64,000 bases of DNA from Nesterenkonia sandarakina (GTDB lineage Bacteria > Actinomycetota > Actinomycetes > Actinomycetales > Micrococcaceae), in assembly GCF_013410215.1 (NCBI RefSeq), contig NZ_JACCFQ010000001.1, positions 2,790,001-2,854,000 on the forward strand, given 5' to 3'. Of the stretch, positions 35,160-46,051 are shown piece by piece (within the stretch, counting starts at the first letter, position 1; every line of letters starts with the position of its first letter). Both the position numbers and the translations under genes were made by a program. Below the pieces are notes generated by a model. The model did no database searches. It was not told where the DNA came from and saw nothing but the letters and a program-made list of their open reading frames with translations.

Positions 35160-35440
35160 AAATTAATAAGAGAAAGCATCCACAACTAACAACAAACAGA
35201 CCAGACCCTGCCAGAAAAACAAGGCCCTCACGATCCGTTCATCACCAGCCACAGACACCTGTTTAATGAATCCTTGGCTAAATTTGCGATCACTACCACG
35301 GGGGTGGTAATGTCACTGTTATAACCAAATAAATAATTTGGTATCAACAAACTTGGCACACTATTGAGTTCTCAAACAACAACCGCTACCGGCACCATCA
35401 GGACTGTTGTTTTCCTGAATCGCTCCGAAGCAACTTTGTA
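35160..35440 (-). promoter_or_regulatory. rrn leader with boxA-like antitermination element
   Basis: AT-rich leader between the promoters and 16S rRNA. On the minus strand 35351–35384 reads TTGTTGTTTGAGAACTCAAT followed by AGTGTGCCAAG, which matches the conserved actinobacterial rrn leader motif near boxA. It recurs in variant form in the 16S–23S spacer. The rest would form the upstream half of the 16S processing stem. Confidence 0.75.
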
Positions 35441-35469
35441 AGCTTACCAACAAGCTTCCGCATCGTCAA
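35441..35469 (-). promoter_or_regulatory. rrn promoter, proximal
   Basis: On the minus strand -35 TTGACG (35464–35469) and -10 TAAGCT (35441–35446) are separated by exactly 17 bp, with a good sigma-70 match. It would start transcription about 275 bases before 16S rRNA. Confidence 0.65.
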
Positions 35470-35573
35470 TTCGGTGTTTCCACCGTATTTGACTGACATG
35501 ATCAGCACCACGCGGCTGCAGCGAAGATTCGCTGTCTGCCAGACCGTGCTGCTCGTCGTCTGCGCGGTTCTCA

Positions 35574-35603
35574 ACTCTACGTCGTGATCCTCGCTGGCGT
35601 CAA
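35574..35603 (-). promoter_or_regulatory. rrn promoter, distal
   Basis: On the minus strand -35 TTGACG (35598–35603) and -10 TAGAGT (35574–35579) are 18 bp apart. A further TTGACC lies at 35609–35614. Tandem promoters are normal for rrn operons. The remaining bases up to the tyrS stop (35926) hold no credible gene. Confidence 0.5.
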
Positions 35604-35909
35604 CTCGAGGTCAACACCAGATGAACACCATAAAAACAGTAGAACGAGAACCCCCTGATCAGTGGTTTCCCTTCGCTGGTGTGGGGCCTGATTGGTCCGA
35701 AAACCCAGGCCGCCGCAGCGAGGAACTCACTGGTGGGGTGAAGCTATGTGGTTATCAAATCCGCTCCGAGTTCCAGCCGGTCCGCCTCTCGGCTTTCCGC
35801 TGTGCCCCGTGAGCACGAGATAGAACTTTACACACACCCCAGACCAGCGCGCAAACCAGATCCGCTGCGACCTCGGTCACACCCCTGGATCCCCGCGAAC
35901 TGGGGGTTT

Positions 35910-35930
35910 GCTGAGCTCGAGGAGCTCAGC
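35910..35930 (-). terminator. hairpin at the end of tyrS
   Basis: GCTGAGCT (35910–35917) and AGCTCAGC (35923–35930) pair around CGAGG, and the tyrS stop codon lies inside the second arm. A second GC-rich fold (CCCCCAGTTCGCGGGG on the transcribed strand) follows. It likely terminates tyrS transcription before the rrn promoters. Confidence 0.5.
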
Positions 35931-37242
35931 CCCGATGGACCAGCGCGAGGTTCTTCTTCCCGCGACGGACCAGCAGGAACTTCTCGTGCAGCCAGACCGA
36001 GTCCGCCACGAGGGCATCGGGGTCGGTGATCTTCTGGTTGTTGACGTAGGCGCCGCCGTCGCTGATCGCCCGGCGAGCCTCGCCGTTGGACTTCACCAGG
36101 CCGGTGTCCACCAACAGGCGCACCGCGGTCGCCTCCTGTGCTGGGATGCTGGCGTGCGGAAGCTCCGAGGCCACCGCATGCAGCGTGGGCTCGTCGATCT
36201 CCTCGAGCTCGCCCTTGCCGAAGATCGCACCGGAAGCTTCAATGACCTTGGTCGTTGCCGCTTCCCCGTGCACCAGTGAGGTCACATCCCAGGCCAGTGC
36301 CCGCTGGGCTTCGCGCTTGAAGGGGGCGTCCTGGACTGAGCGCTCCAACTCCGCGATCTCCTCGCGGGTGCGGAAGGTGAAGACCTTCAGCCGGTCGATC
36401 ACATCGGCATCGGACTGGTTGAGCCAGAACTGGTAGAAGGCGTAGGGGGAGCACAGCTGCGCGTCGAGCCAGATGGCGTTGCCCTCAGACTTGCCGAACT
36501 TCGTCCCATCCGAGTTGGTGATGAGCGGCGTCCCGAGTGCGTGCACCTGGGCCCCCTCTGCACGGCGGACCAGCTCGGTGCCCGATGTCAGGTTCCCCCA
36601 CTGATCGGAACCGCCGAACTGCAGAGTGCAGCTGTACTGGCGGAAGAGCTGCAGGTAGTCGAAGCCCTGCAGGATCTGGTAGCTGAACTCGGTGTAGGAG
36701 ATGCCCTCCTCGGAGTTCAGCCGCTTGGCGACGATGTCCTTCTTCAGCATGGTCCCGACTCGGAAGTACTTTCCGATGTCGCGCAGGAACTCGATCGCCG
36801 TCACGCCCTGCGTCCAGTCCAGGTTGTTGACCATGGTGGCGGCGCTCTCTCCGTCGAAGGAGATGTAGTGCTTGATCTGCTGCTGCAGCGAGTCCACCCA
36901 GCCGGCGACGACCTCGGGGGTATTCAGGGTGCGTTCGCTGGAGGGCCGGGGGTCCCCGATCAGCCCGGTGGATCCGCCCACCAGGGCCAGCGGCTTGTGC
37001 CCTGCCAGCTGGATCCGGCGCATGGTCAGCAGCTGCACCAGGTGACCCAGGTGCAGCGAGGCGGCGGTGGGATCGAAGCCGCAGTAGTAGACGATCGGTT
37101 CTCCCGCGAGCGCCTGCTCCAGGCCGGCTGCGTCGGTGGAGACGTGGACCAGCCCGCGCCAGTTCAGCTCTTCCCAGAGCGACTCGAAGCTTGCGTCGTT
37201 GCGCTGGGCGGCCAGCGCCGGGTTCGTGGATTCGAGGCTCAT
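35926..37242 (-). CDS. tyrS: tyrosyl-tRNA synthetase
   Basis: A 438-residue class I aminoacyl-tRNA synthetase. The HIGH-type motif is HLGHLVQLL, tyrosine and ATP contacts lie in VYYCGFDPTAASLH and GGSDQWGNLTSG, and the KMSKS-type motif is KFGKSEGNAIW. A C-terminal S4 domain (RLLVDTGLVKSNGEARRAISDGGAYVNNQKI) binds tRNA. ATG 37242 is chosen; a GTG three codons upstream is possible. It stands between helD and the rrn operon, all on the same strand. Confidence 0.96.
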   Translation of the reverse strand: MSLESTNPALAAQRNDASFESLWEELNWRGLVHVSTDAAGLEQALAGEPIVYYCGFDPTAASLHLGHLVQLLTMRRIQLAGHKPLALVGGSTGLIGDPRPSSERTLNTPEVVAGWVDSLQQQIKHYISFDGESAATMVNNLDWTQGVTAIEFLRDIGKYFRVGTMLKKDIVAKRLNSEEGISYTEFSYQILQGFDYLQLFRQYSCTLQFGGSDQWGNLTSGTELVRRAEGAQVHALGTPLITNSDGTKFGKSEGNAIWLDAQLCSPYAFYQFWLNQSDADVIDRLKVFTFRTREEIAELERSVQDAPFKREAQRALAWDVTSLVHGEAATTKVIEASGAIFGKGELEEIDEPTLHAVASELPHASIPAQEATAVRLLVDTGLVKSNGEARRAISDGGAYVNNQKITDPDALVADSVWLHEKFLLVRRGKKNLALVHRG

Positions 37243-37297
37243 CTGGGTCACAGCAGGTACGTTACCAATCTTCTGATCTCGGAAGGCTCAGATTCGG

Positions 37298-39598
37298 TCA
37301 GAACCCGGCGGGAAGCTCCCGGACGGCGATCACATGCAGGGCGTGGGTGGGCCGGGTCAGGGCCACATAGAGACTGCCCACTCGGCCGGCGGTCTCCTCG
37401 AGGATCTCGGCGGGTTCGACGAGCACCACGGCGTCGAACTCCAGGCCCTTGGCCTCCTCGGCGGAGAGCGCCAGGATGTCCTCGCTCAGCGAGCCTGCCC
37501 CGTGACCCACTCGGGCGCCGAACTCCGCGACCAGCGATCGGCGAGTGAGGCTGAGCAGCCGCTCGGGAACGATCGCCGCGACCAGCCCCTCCCCCACCCG
37601 GTCATGTTCAGCGCGCACCGCGGCGGTGGCGGCGGTGACCAGCTGGTCCCCCGGCACCTGTTCGATCACCGGCGGGTAGTCCCCGTCCCGCACGGTGCGC
37701 AGCGAGGTGGTGTGCAGCCCGTTGGCCTCTGCGACGCGTTCGGCAAGCTCCACGATGGTCCCGGGGGTGCGGTAGTTCACGGTGAGCTCCTCCACGCGCA
37801 TGCGCTCCCCCACGAACGGCGCCATGGCCTGCTGCCAGCTCGAAGCGGCCGAGGGCGAGGAGCCCTGGGCGATGTCACCGACGATCGTGAAGGACTTCAG
37901 CGGGCAGCGACGCATGAGCACGTGCCACTGCATGGCGGAGAGCTCCTGGGCCTCATCGACCACGACGTGGCCGTAGGTCCAGCTGCGATCCACCTGCGCG
38001 CGTTCCGCCGCGGTCAGCCGCGGACCGGACTCGGCGTTCATGTCCACCACGGCCTGGGCGTCGAGGAACCCTTCGATGCCCATCTCTTCGAGCTGCGGGC
38101 TGGCGTTCTCCACGGCGCGCTGGGCGTTGTCCAGCGACCGCGCCGCGGCCGCCTTCTGCCGGGCCGCCTCGCGTCCGGCGGATTCATCCAGGGTCCCCAG
38201 CAGCTCTGCGGCCTCATCGAGCAGCGGCACATCGGCGCTGGTGAAGGGGCTTCCGGGTGCCCGCTTCAAGAGCTCGCGCTCGGCGGCGCTGAGCTCCGGC
38301 GCCACGTCGGAGAGGTAGTTCGGCTTGGCGAAGAGGTCCTCGAGCAGTCCCTGCGGGCTGCGCGGCATCCAGCACAGGTTCAGCAGGACCCGCACATCGC
38401 GGGCGCTGCGGACGTCTTCGACAAGGTAGGACCGGTCGGCGTCGTTGCCTTCGGAGCGCTTCTCGATGATCCGCTCGAGCTTCTCCGCGATCTCCTTCAC
38501 CAGCACCTTCACGAAGGTGGTGCGAGCCTCGTTATAGGGCTTGCCGGTGGCGCGGGCCCGCTCCAGGGCGCGGTTGACCATCTTCGGGGTGACCCCGACC
38601 CGGGTGCCGTCCACCGTGACGTCCCGGACATCGGGAATGGTCCGCTGCCGGTGGGTCACGGCGGCACCGATGATCCCCACCCAGTCCAGGCGGCCCTTGA
38701 TCTCCTCGACCCGAGAGTCCGGCTCCGGGGTTCCGTGCACCCCGGGGAAGAGATCCGCGAGCGAGGAGAGCACCACGCCGGTCTCACCGAGGGAGGGCAG
38801 GACCCGGTCGATGTAGGACATGAACGTGGTGTTGGGCCCGACGATCAACACTCCGGCAGACTTCAACCGGTCGCGATGGCTGTAGAGCAGGTAGGCGGCG
38901 CGGTGCAGCGCCACTGCGGTCTTGCCGGTGCCCGGGCCGCCCTGGACGACCATGACACCGGGAAGATCGGCGCGGATGATCCGGTCCTGCTCGGACTGGA
39001 TCGTCGCGACGATGTCGCCCATCTGACCGGTGCGGCGCGCGGTGAGCGCGGCCAGCAGGGCGCCGTCGCCGTGGTTGTGGCTGGCCTCTTCCAACATGCT
39101 GGCATCGAGGACGTCGTCTTCCACCCCGTGGACCTCACGGCGCTTGAGCAGCAGATGACGACGACGGCGCACGCCTTGGCGTTCGAAGGCGGTCGCCTGA
39201 TAGAAGACCCCGGCCTCGGGTGCACGCCAGTCCAGCATCAAGCGCTGGTGGCTCGCAGAGGTCAGTCCGATCCGGCCGATGTAGCGGCACTCACCGGAGT
39301 CGTGGTCGAGCCGGCCGAAGACCAGGCGGTCGTCCACCGCGTTGAGCTGAGCCAGCCGGTCCTCGTACATCGCGGCGAAGGCATCGCGCTCCGAGGCGTT
39401 CTGCATGGTGCCGCGGGAGCCGACTCGCCGGACCTTCGCGAGCTGGGCCTCTTTCTCGGCGCGCAGCTCATCGAGCCGGTGATAAAGCATCCCGACGTAC
39501 TCGCGCTCCTCCTCCACACCGGCTTCGAGGCCGGGCACCGGAACGTCGTTATCTTCAGGCATGATCTCGGCTGTGGCCGAGGACTGTGAATCACTCAT
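37298..39598 (-). CDS. helD: HelD-type RNA polymerase recycling helicase (UvrD/Rep superfamily)
   Basis: A 766-residue superfamily 1 helicase-like ATPase. An N-terminal coiled coil (EEEREYVGMLYHRLDELRAE) precedes Walker A VVQGGPGTGKTAVALHRAAYLL. Later motifs are VVDEAQELSAMQWHVLMRRC, FTIVGDIAQGSS, VNYRTPGTIVELAERVAEA, and EAKGLEFDAVVLVEP with YVALTRPTHALHVI. The long coiled-coil start, the wide spacing between motifs I and II and the ~750-residue length fit HelD rather than UvrD or PcrA. HelD proteins remove stalled RNA polymerase from DNA, and in actinobacteria some give rifampicin tolerance. The ATG at 39598 has GGAGAG eleven bases upstream. The gene lies between the glycosylase gene and tyrS–rrn. 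Confidence 0.86.
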   Translation of the reverse strand: MSDSQSSATAEIMPEDNDVPVPGLEAGVEEEREYVGMLYHRLDELRAEKEAQLAKVRRVGSRGTMQNASERDAFAAMYEDRLAQLNAVDDRLVFGRLDHDSGECRYIGRIGLTSASHQRLMLDWRAPEAGVFYQATAFERQGVRRRRHLLLKRREVHGVEDDVLDASMLEEASHNHGDGALLAALTARRTGQMGDIVATIQSEQDRIIRADLPGVMVVQGGPGTGKTAVALHRAAYLLYSHRDRLKSAGVLIVGPNTTFMSYIDRVLPSLGETGVVLSSLADLFPGVHGTPEPDSRVEEIKGRLDWVGIIGAAVTHRQRTIPDVRDVTVDGTRVGVTPKMVNRALERARATGKPYNEARTTFVKVLVKEIAEKLERIIEKRSEGNDADRSYLVEDVRSARDVRVLLNLCWMPRSPQGLLEDLFAKPNYLSDVAPELSAAERELLKRAPGSPFTSADVPLLDEAAELLGTLDESAGREAARQKAAAARSLDNAQRAVENASPQLEEMGIEGFLDAQAVVDMNAESGPRLTAAERAQVDRSWTYGHVVVDEAQELSAMQWHVLMRRCPLKSFTIVGDIAQGSSPSAASSWQQAMAPFVGERMRVEELTVNYRTPGTIVELAERVAEANGLHTTSLRTVRDGDYPPVIEQVPGDQLVTAATAAVRAEHDRVGEGLVAAIVPERLLSLTRRSLVAEFGARVGHGAGSLSEDILALSAEEAKGLEFDAVVLVEPAEILEETAGRVGSLYVALTRPTHALHVIAVRELPAGF

Positions 39599-39686
39599 CA
39601 AGCAGCGCAGCTCTCCGTCGCAAATTTGCTGACCATCAATCATACCTCTATTCGGGTCTGACGAATATGACGTCATTCAGGGCTGA

Positions 39687-40424
39687 CTACGGGCTGACCT
39701 CTGCCGGAACGTTGCGCCCGGGCCTGTAGGCCGAGACGCTGGGATCACCGTCGAGCCAGTACCGCCAGGGGTAGACGCTCCTGCCACCTTCTCCGGAGAC
39801 CCCGACGCGCGGTCCGCTGCGAATCCGCTCTGCGTCCACCGGCGCCGTCGGCGGAGTCAGCGTGAACCGAGCCGGGGCATCCGAGTCCGCCGAGCGCTGG
39901 GCCGGGGGCTGCACCGGGGACAGCCGAGACACCTGGCGCGGCCGAGACACCGGAGGCGGCGGAGACGCCGGAGGCAGCTGGACCTGCTGAGCGTCCATCG
40001 AGAGCGTGATGCCCAGACCCTGACCCAACCGACCAGGACCCGAGAGCAGCTTCGCGCCGGTCTCCCGGCCGCCCCGGCGCTGGATCGCCAGCTCGCGGCC
40101 CGCCAGGACCTCCCCGGCGCGCAGCAGCACCCCGCCCGCCGTGCCCTCCGGGCCGCAGGCCAGGTTCAGGCAGCGGTGGATGCCGTAGTTGAGGTAGACG
40201 TAGGTGTGCCGCGGCGGCCCGAAGAGCGCCGCATTGCGGGCGGTCTTCCCGTTGAAGCTGTGCGCGCCCGGATCTTCTCCCTGGTCGCCATAGGCCTCCA
40301 CCTCCGTGAGCCGGATCAGCACCGCTCCCTCCGCGGTCTCCACGGTGAGCTCACAGCCCAACAGCGCCGGGGCCAGCACGGTGGCGTGGCCGTCGAAGAG
40401 GGCATGCAGGGTCGCAGAATTCAT
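39687..40424 (-). CDS. DNA-3-methyladenine glycosylase, AAG/MPG family
   Basis: A 245-residue base-excision repair enzyme that removes alkylated purines. Family motifs are LTEVEAYGDQGEDPGAHSFNGKTARNAALFGPPRHTYVYLNYG (Glu of VEAY is the catalytic residue; Tyr of VYLNYG intercalates) and CLNLACGPEGTAGGVLLRAGE. A Pro/Ser/Arg-rich insert (about residues 155–205) parts the core from the last strand SVYPWRYWLDGDPSVSAYR. It heads a short minus-strand stretch upstream of helD, 88 bp away. Confidence 0.92.
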   Translation of the reverse strand: MNSATLHALFDGHATVLAPALLGCELTVETAEGAVLIRLTEVEAYGDQGEDPGAHSFNGKTARNAALFGPPRHTYVYLNYGIHRCLNLACGPEGTAGGVLLRAGEVLAGRELAIQRRGGRETGAKLLSGPGRLGQGLGITLSMDAQQVQLPPASPPPPVSRPRQVSRLSPVQPPAQRSADSDAPARFTLTPPTAPVDAERIRSGPRVGVSGEGGRSVYPWRYWLDGDPSVSAYRPGRNVPAEVSP

Positions 40425-40503
40425 CCGTCAATGATCGCAGACAGGCACTGAACCCCTTGGCCGGCCCTGGAATCCCAGTCCGACTCTGGAACCCCTGGCC
40501 GGT

Positions 40504-41574
40504 TCAGTCCTCGGTCTCGGTCACCGAATCCCAGCTCGGGAAGGGGTCGCCGAAGCTGCGCCAGAGCCCGGGTCCGGCGCAGAGTTCGGCATCGGTGAGC
40601 GTGGCCTGGTCCAGGGCGGCGGTGAGCCCTGGCGCATCGAGGTCAATGCCGATGAAGGCGATGTCCTGCCCGAAGGCGAGCAGCTCCTCGGGGGACTCGA
40701 GCTGATGATCGAAGGCCAGCGGGGAGAGTGAGATGACCGCTCCGATGTGCTCCCACTGTGCGGTCACGTGCGGGCGGCTGGCGAGCCGGGCGAACCCTGC
40801 CGATCGGATCACACGGCCGAACTCCTCGGTCTCCACGCGAAGGTCCAGAACCGATTTGAGCCGTCCCGGGTGGAAGGGACGGTGCTGGTCATAGCGGAAG
40901 GCCGAGACCCGAGCGTGCCGACGGCGGGGGTGGAAGTCCGCGTTGAGCAGACAGGTCCAGCCGGCACGAGCCTCCTCCCCGGAGTATCCCGGCACCGGTG
41001 GTCCGGAGGTCCACGGGGCCGGCTCCCCGGCGAATCGGACCTGCGCCTGCGGACTGAGATGGGCCACCAGCGCGGTGAGCATGCTGAGCTGCTCGGGATC
41101 GACGCGGCGCCAGTTCACCAGCATCACGGTGGAGGCGTATTCGATCTGCTTCACGATCACCTCGGCACGGCAGACATATGCCAGCTCCCCCGGGTGCGTC
41201 CAGCGCTGATCAGCGTCGAGGACCACGTAGTCGTCCCGGAACAGGTCATCGAGCAAGTGTGCGGCGTCGACGACGCAGATCACCTCCGCAAGCGTCGCTC
41301 CCACCCCAGGGTCCTGGGTCGATGAGGTCAGCGAGCCGATCACCTCGGTGATCGCGCTCGCCAGCGGATACTCCACGACCAGCTCGGCGCTGCTGGGCAC
41401 GATCTGCAGCAGCCGCAGCGAGGACTCCAGCGCCATGTCATCGGCGGCGATGCGATCCGCCGGCAGCAGGATCGATCCCCGCTGCGCGGCGAGACCTGCG
41501 GCGTAGTCCTTCCGCTCTGGGCCACAGGCGCCCATCACGGCGACCACCTGGACTGTGGCTTCTCCTGCGCTCAT
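40504..41574 (-). CDS. CobW-family zinc-chaperone homolog with a degenerate P-loop
   Basis: A 356-residue protein related to CobW/YciC GTPases (COG0523). The C-terminal CobW_C domain is intact (RRRHARVSAFRYDQHRPFHPGRLKSVLD, then the RLASRPHVTAQWEHIGAVISL strand region). The N-terminal GTPase is eroded: the Walker A position reads GACGPERKDY instead of GFLGAGKTT, and no CxCC metal motif is present. It is divergent from a cysteine-free L36 gene, the usual Zur-regulated neighbour, so it probably belongs to the response to zinc shortage. Whether it still binds GTP is doubtful; it may be a metal-binding scaffold. Confidence 0.82.
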   Translation of the reverse strand: MSAGEATVQVVAVMGACGPERKDYAAGLAAQRGSILLPADRIAADDMALESSLRLLQIVPSSAELVVEYPLASAITEVIGSLTSSTQDPGVGATLAEVICVVDAAHLLDDLFRDDYVVLDADQRWTHPGELAYVCRAEVIVKQIEYASTVMLVNWRRVDPEQLSMLTALVAHLSPQAQVRFAGEPAPWTSGPPVPGYSGEEARAGWTCLLNADFHPRRRHARVSAFRYDQHRPFHPGRLKSVLDLRVETEEFGRVIRSAGFARLASRPHVTAQWEHIGAVISLSPLAFDHQLESPEELLAFGQDIAFIGIDLDAPGLTAALDQATLTDAELCAGPGLWRSFGDPFPSWDSVTETED

Positions 41575-41662
41575 CCCGGGCCCCTTTCGACTGACTTCTC
41601 CATGGCAGCTTCTCTCCCTTATGCTTAACGCTAATGCTACTTATTCTCACTAGGAGGACATA
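41575..41662. promoter_or_regulatory. shared control region of the zinc-sparing pair
   Basis: The 88 bp between the divergent CobW-like and L36 genes is markedly AT-richer from 41618 to 41650 (TTATGCTTAACGCTAATGC, then TACTTATTCTC). This is where a Zur operator would be expected. No clean Zur palindrome could be read, so control by Zur is inferred from the gene pair. AGGAGG at 41653–41658 is the L36 ribosome binding site. Confidence 0.45.
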
Positions 41663-41785
41663 ATGAAGGTTCGGAATTCACTGCGCGCTTTGAAGAACAA
41701 GCCAGGCTCACAGGTGGTGCGTCGGCGAGGACGCACCTATGTGATCAATAAGAAGAATCCGCGGCTGAAGGCTCGCCAGGGCTGA
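41663..41785 (+). CDS. rpmJ: 50S ribosomal protein L36, cysteine-free (zinc-independent) form
   Basis: A 40-residue ribosomal protein: it starts [20 protein letters not shown] and ends [11 protein letters not shown]. The canonical L36 has a C-x2-C…C-x4-H zinc site; here every cysteine is missing, so this is the C-minus paralog that replaces the zinc form when zinc is scarce. A perfect AGGAGG lies four bases before the ATG. The gene is short and easily missed. Its last 41 bases overlap, on the opposite strand, the end of the lytic transglycosylase gene. Confidence 0.95.
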   Translation: MKVRNSLRALKNKPGSQVVRRRGRTYVINKKNPRLKARQG

Positions 41786-42545
41786 CATAGTCCTGGGCGT
41801 GGCCGGCGACGTCGTTGACGTAGACCGCTGACTGGTTATAGGCGACGACGGCGGCCACCCAGCCCTCATCGCTGGTGAGGTCTCCCCCGCTCTCGCAGAG
41901 GTACACGGCGGCGGTGAGCGCGGCGTCGTCGAACTGGTGCGGATCGGAGACGCCGCTGCGGGATCCGTCCTGGGCGTAGAGCGCCCAGGTGGCAGGAATG
42001 AACTGCATCGGCCCGACGGCGCGGTCCCATTCCGGGTCCCCGTCCAGGGTGCCGCCGTCGGTGTCCGGGATCTCCGCCAGTCCAGGAGCACCGTCCAGCG
42101 GGAGCCCGATGATCGCCGGGGAGACCTGGCCGTCGGATTCCACCTGCGCCCCGGCATAGGTGCCGTGCTGAGACTCGACCTGGCCGATCCCGGCCAGCGT
42201 GTTCCAGCCCAGTCCGCACTCCGGCCTGGTCTTAGACACCAGCAGCGCGGCCCCAGTGTAGGCCGCCAGCGCGCGCGGCGGGATCCCGGTGCGCTCCGAG
42301 ACTGCCTCGAGCCAGGCCTCGTCGGCGAGTTCGGCGATCGGTACCCACGGCTGACCCGGTTCGGGCTCCGCGGCAGGGGCCGCGGCTTCCGGGAGCCGCT
42401 GATCAGGGGCACTGGGGTAGTTAGGTGCCGGTTCCTGCCGTGGCTCGGCGCAGCCGCTGAGCACCAGGGCCGCGCACACCGCGAGAACCGCCCCGACCAG
42501 CGCGGTCGGGGCGGTTCTGCGCTGCGGCGCCTGGATCTGCGTCAC
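41745..42545 (-). CDS. lytic transglycosylase-like lipoprotein
   Basis: A 266-residue secreted protein. The signal ([17 protein letters not shown]) ends in lipobox LSGC, with Cys32 lipidated. After a Pro-rich linker comes a lysozyme-like lytic transglycosylase domain: [22 protein letters not shown] contains the catalytic Glu, and [21 protein letters not shown] is the typical second motif. Such enzymes cut peptidoglycan between MurNAc and GlcNAc, leaving 1,6-anhydroMurNAc ends. This is noteworthy because anhydroMurNAc kinase (AnmK) is encoded 19 kb away. The C-terminus overlaps rpmJ in antisense. Confidence 0.86.
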   Translation of the reverse strand: MTQIQAPQRRTAPTALVGAVLAVCAALVLSGCAEPRQEPAPNYPSAPDQRLPEAAAPAAEPEPGQPWVPIAELADEAWLEAVSERTGIPPRALAAYTGAALLVSKTRPECGLGWNTLAGIGQVESQHGTYAGAQVESDGQVSPAIIGLPLDGAPGLAEIPDTDGGTLDGDPEWDRAVGPMQFIPATWALYAQDGSRSGVSDPHQFDDAALTAAVYLCESGGDLTSDEGWVAAVVAYNQSAVYVNDVAGHAQDYVSPGEPSAADSSY

Positions 42546-42604
42546 GCGGCGATCATTGCAGCACCGGGATGCGGCATCCCTGGGCTGGCGGTTCCGACTC
42601 GGTC

Positions 42605-45354
<2,750 letters not shown>

Positions 45355-45395
45355 AACGAATCTCCTTGGGGAACGGAACTTTGGCTCGGACACAG

Positions 45396-45430
45396 ACTAC
45401 ATAATTATTCGCAGGTCTGCATAAAGCATC
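45396..45430. promoter_or_regulatory. tandem ARG-box-like operator upstream of argG
   Basis: On the minus strand GCTTTATGCAG is followed nine bases after TATGC by AATAATTATG. The region before argC has the same two motifs with the same 9-bp spacing (52094–52127). The AT-rich, imperfectly palindromic pair matches the usual double ARG boxes bound by the ArgR hexamer. ArgR is encoded at 46052–46552. Confidence 0.7.
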
Positions 45431-45520
45431 TTGGTGAGGTTCGGGGTCCCCGTCAGGTTATCGCCTTCGCGACCCCCGGGGATCCGGGTACCGGCACCGG
45501 TCTCCGATAGACTTGCCGCC

Positions 45521-45979
45521 ATGTCACAGGACTTCCAGCACGCTGCAGATCACTCAGAGAACCAGCAGCCCCCCGCAGGCGGCGCGCCGGAGCTGACCGA
45601 GGAACAGATGGAGTTCCTGGCCTCGATGTTCGGCCTCGCTCGAGCGGGCAAGACCGAGGAGCTGCTTGACCTCGTGGACCGGGGTGTGCCGGTGAACCTG
45701 AGCAATGAGAAGGGTGACACGCTGCTGATCCTCTCGGTCTACAACGATCACACCGAGCAGGCCCAGCACCTGCTGGCCCGCGAGGCCGACGTGGACCGGG
45801 TCAACGATCAGGGCCAGACCGCGCTGGGCTGCGCGGTGTTCCGGCAGAACGAGGTGGCCACGAAGGCGCTGCTCGCCGCCGGCGCCGATCCACGCCTGGG
45901 CCGCCAGAGCGCCTATGCCGTGGCCGAGATCTTCGGCCTGGACGCGATGCGCGCGATCCTCGACGCCCACCAGGGCTGA
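45521..45979 (+). CDS. ankyrin-repeat protein
   Basis: A 152-residue cytosolic protein. After a short Gln/Pro-rich head, three to four ankyrin repeats can be seen: GKTEELLDLVDRGVPVNLSNEKGDTLLILSVYNDH, TEQAQHLLAREADVDRVNDQGQTALGCAVFRQN and EVATKALLAAGADPRLGRQSAYAVAEIFG. Ankyrin repeats bind other proteins; small ones like this accompany catalase or other enzymes in some bacteria, but no partner is evident here. It is transcribed toward argR, divergent from argG, and interrupts the arginine cluster. Confidence 0.88.
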   Translation: MSQDFQHAADHSENQQPPAGGAPELTEEQMEFLASMFGLARAGKTEELLDLVDRGVPVNLSNEKGDTLLILSVYNDHTEQAQHLLAREADVDRVNDQGQTALGCAVFRQNEVATKALLAAGADPRLGRQSAYAVAEIFGLDAMRAILDAHQG

Positions 45980-46051
45980 GTCGCTCACTCAGGCTGGCTC
46001 GCGCCCTCGGGCTGACTCGTCTTCCCGAACCGTAGCGCGTTCAGGGCTGGT

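Noticed and set aside
35621-35812. Short ORF upstream of the rrn promoters as a gene
   Set aside because: No ribosome binding site, family resemblance or coding pattern; it lies in the control region between tyrS and rrn.
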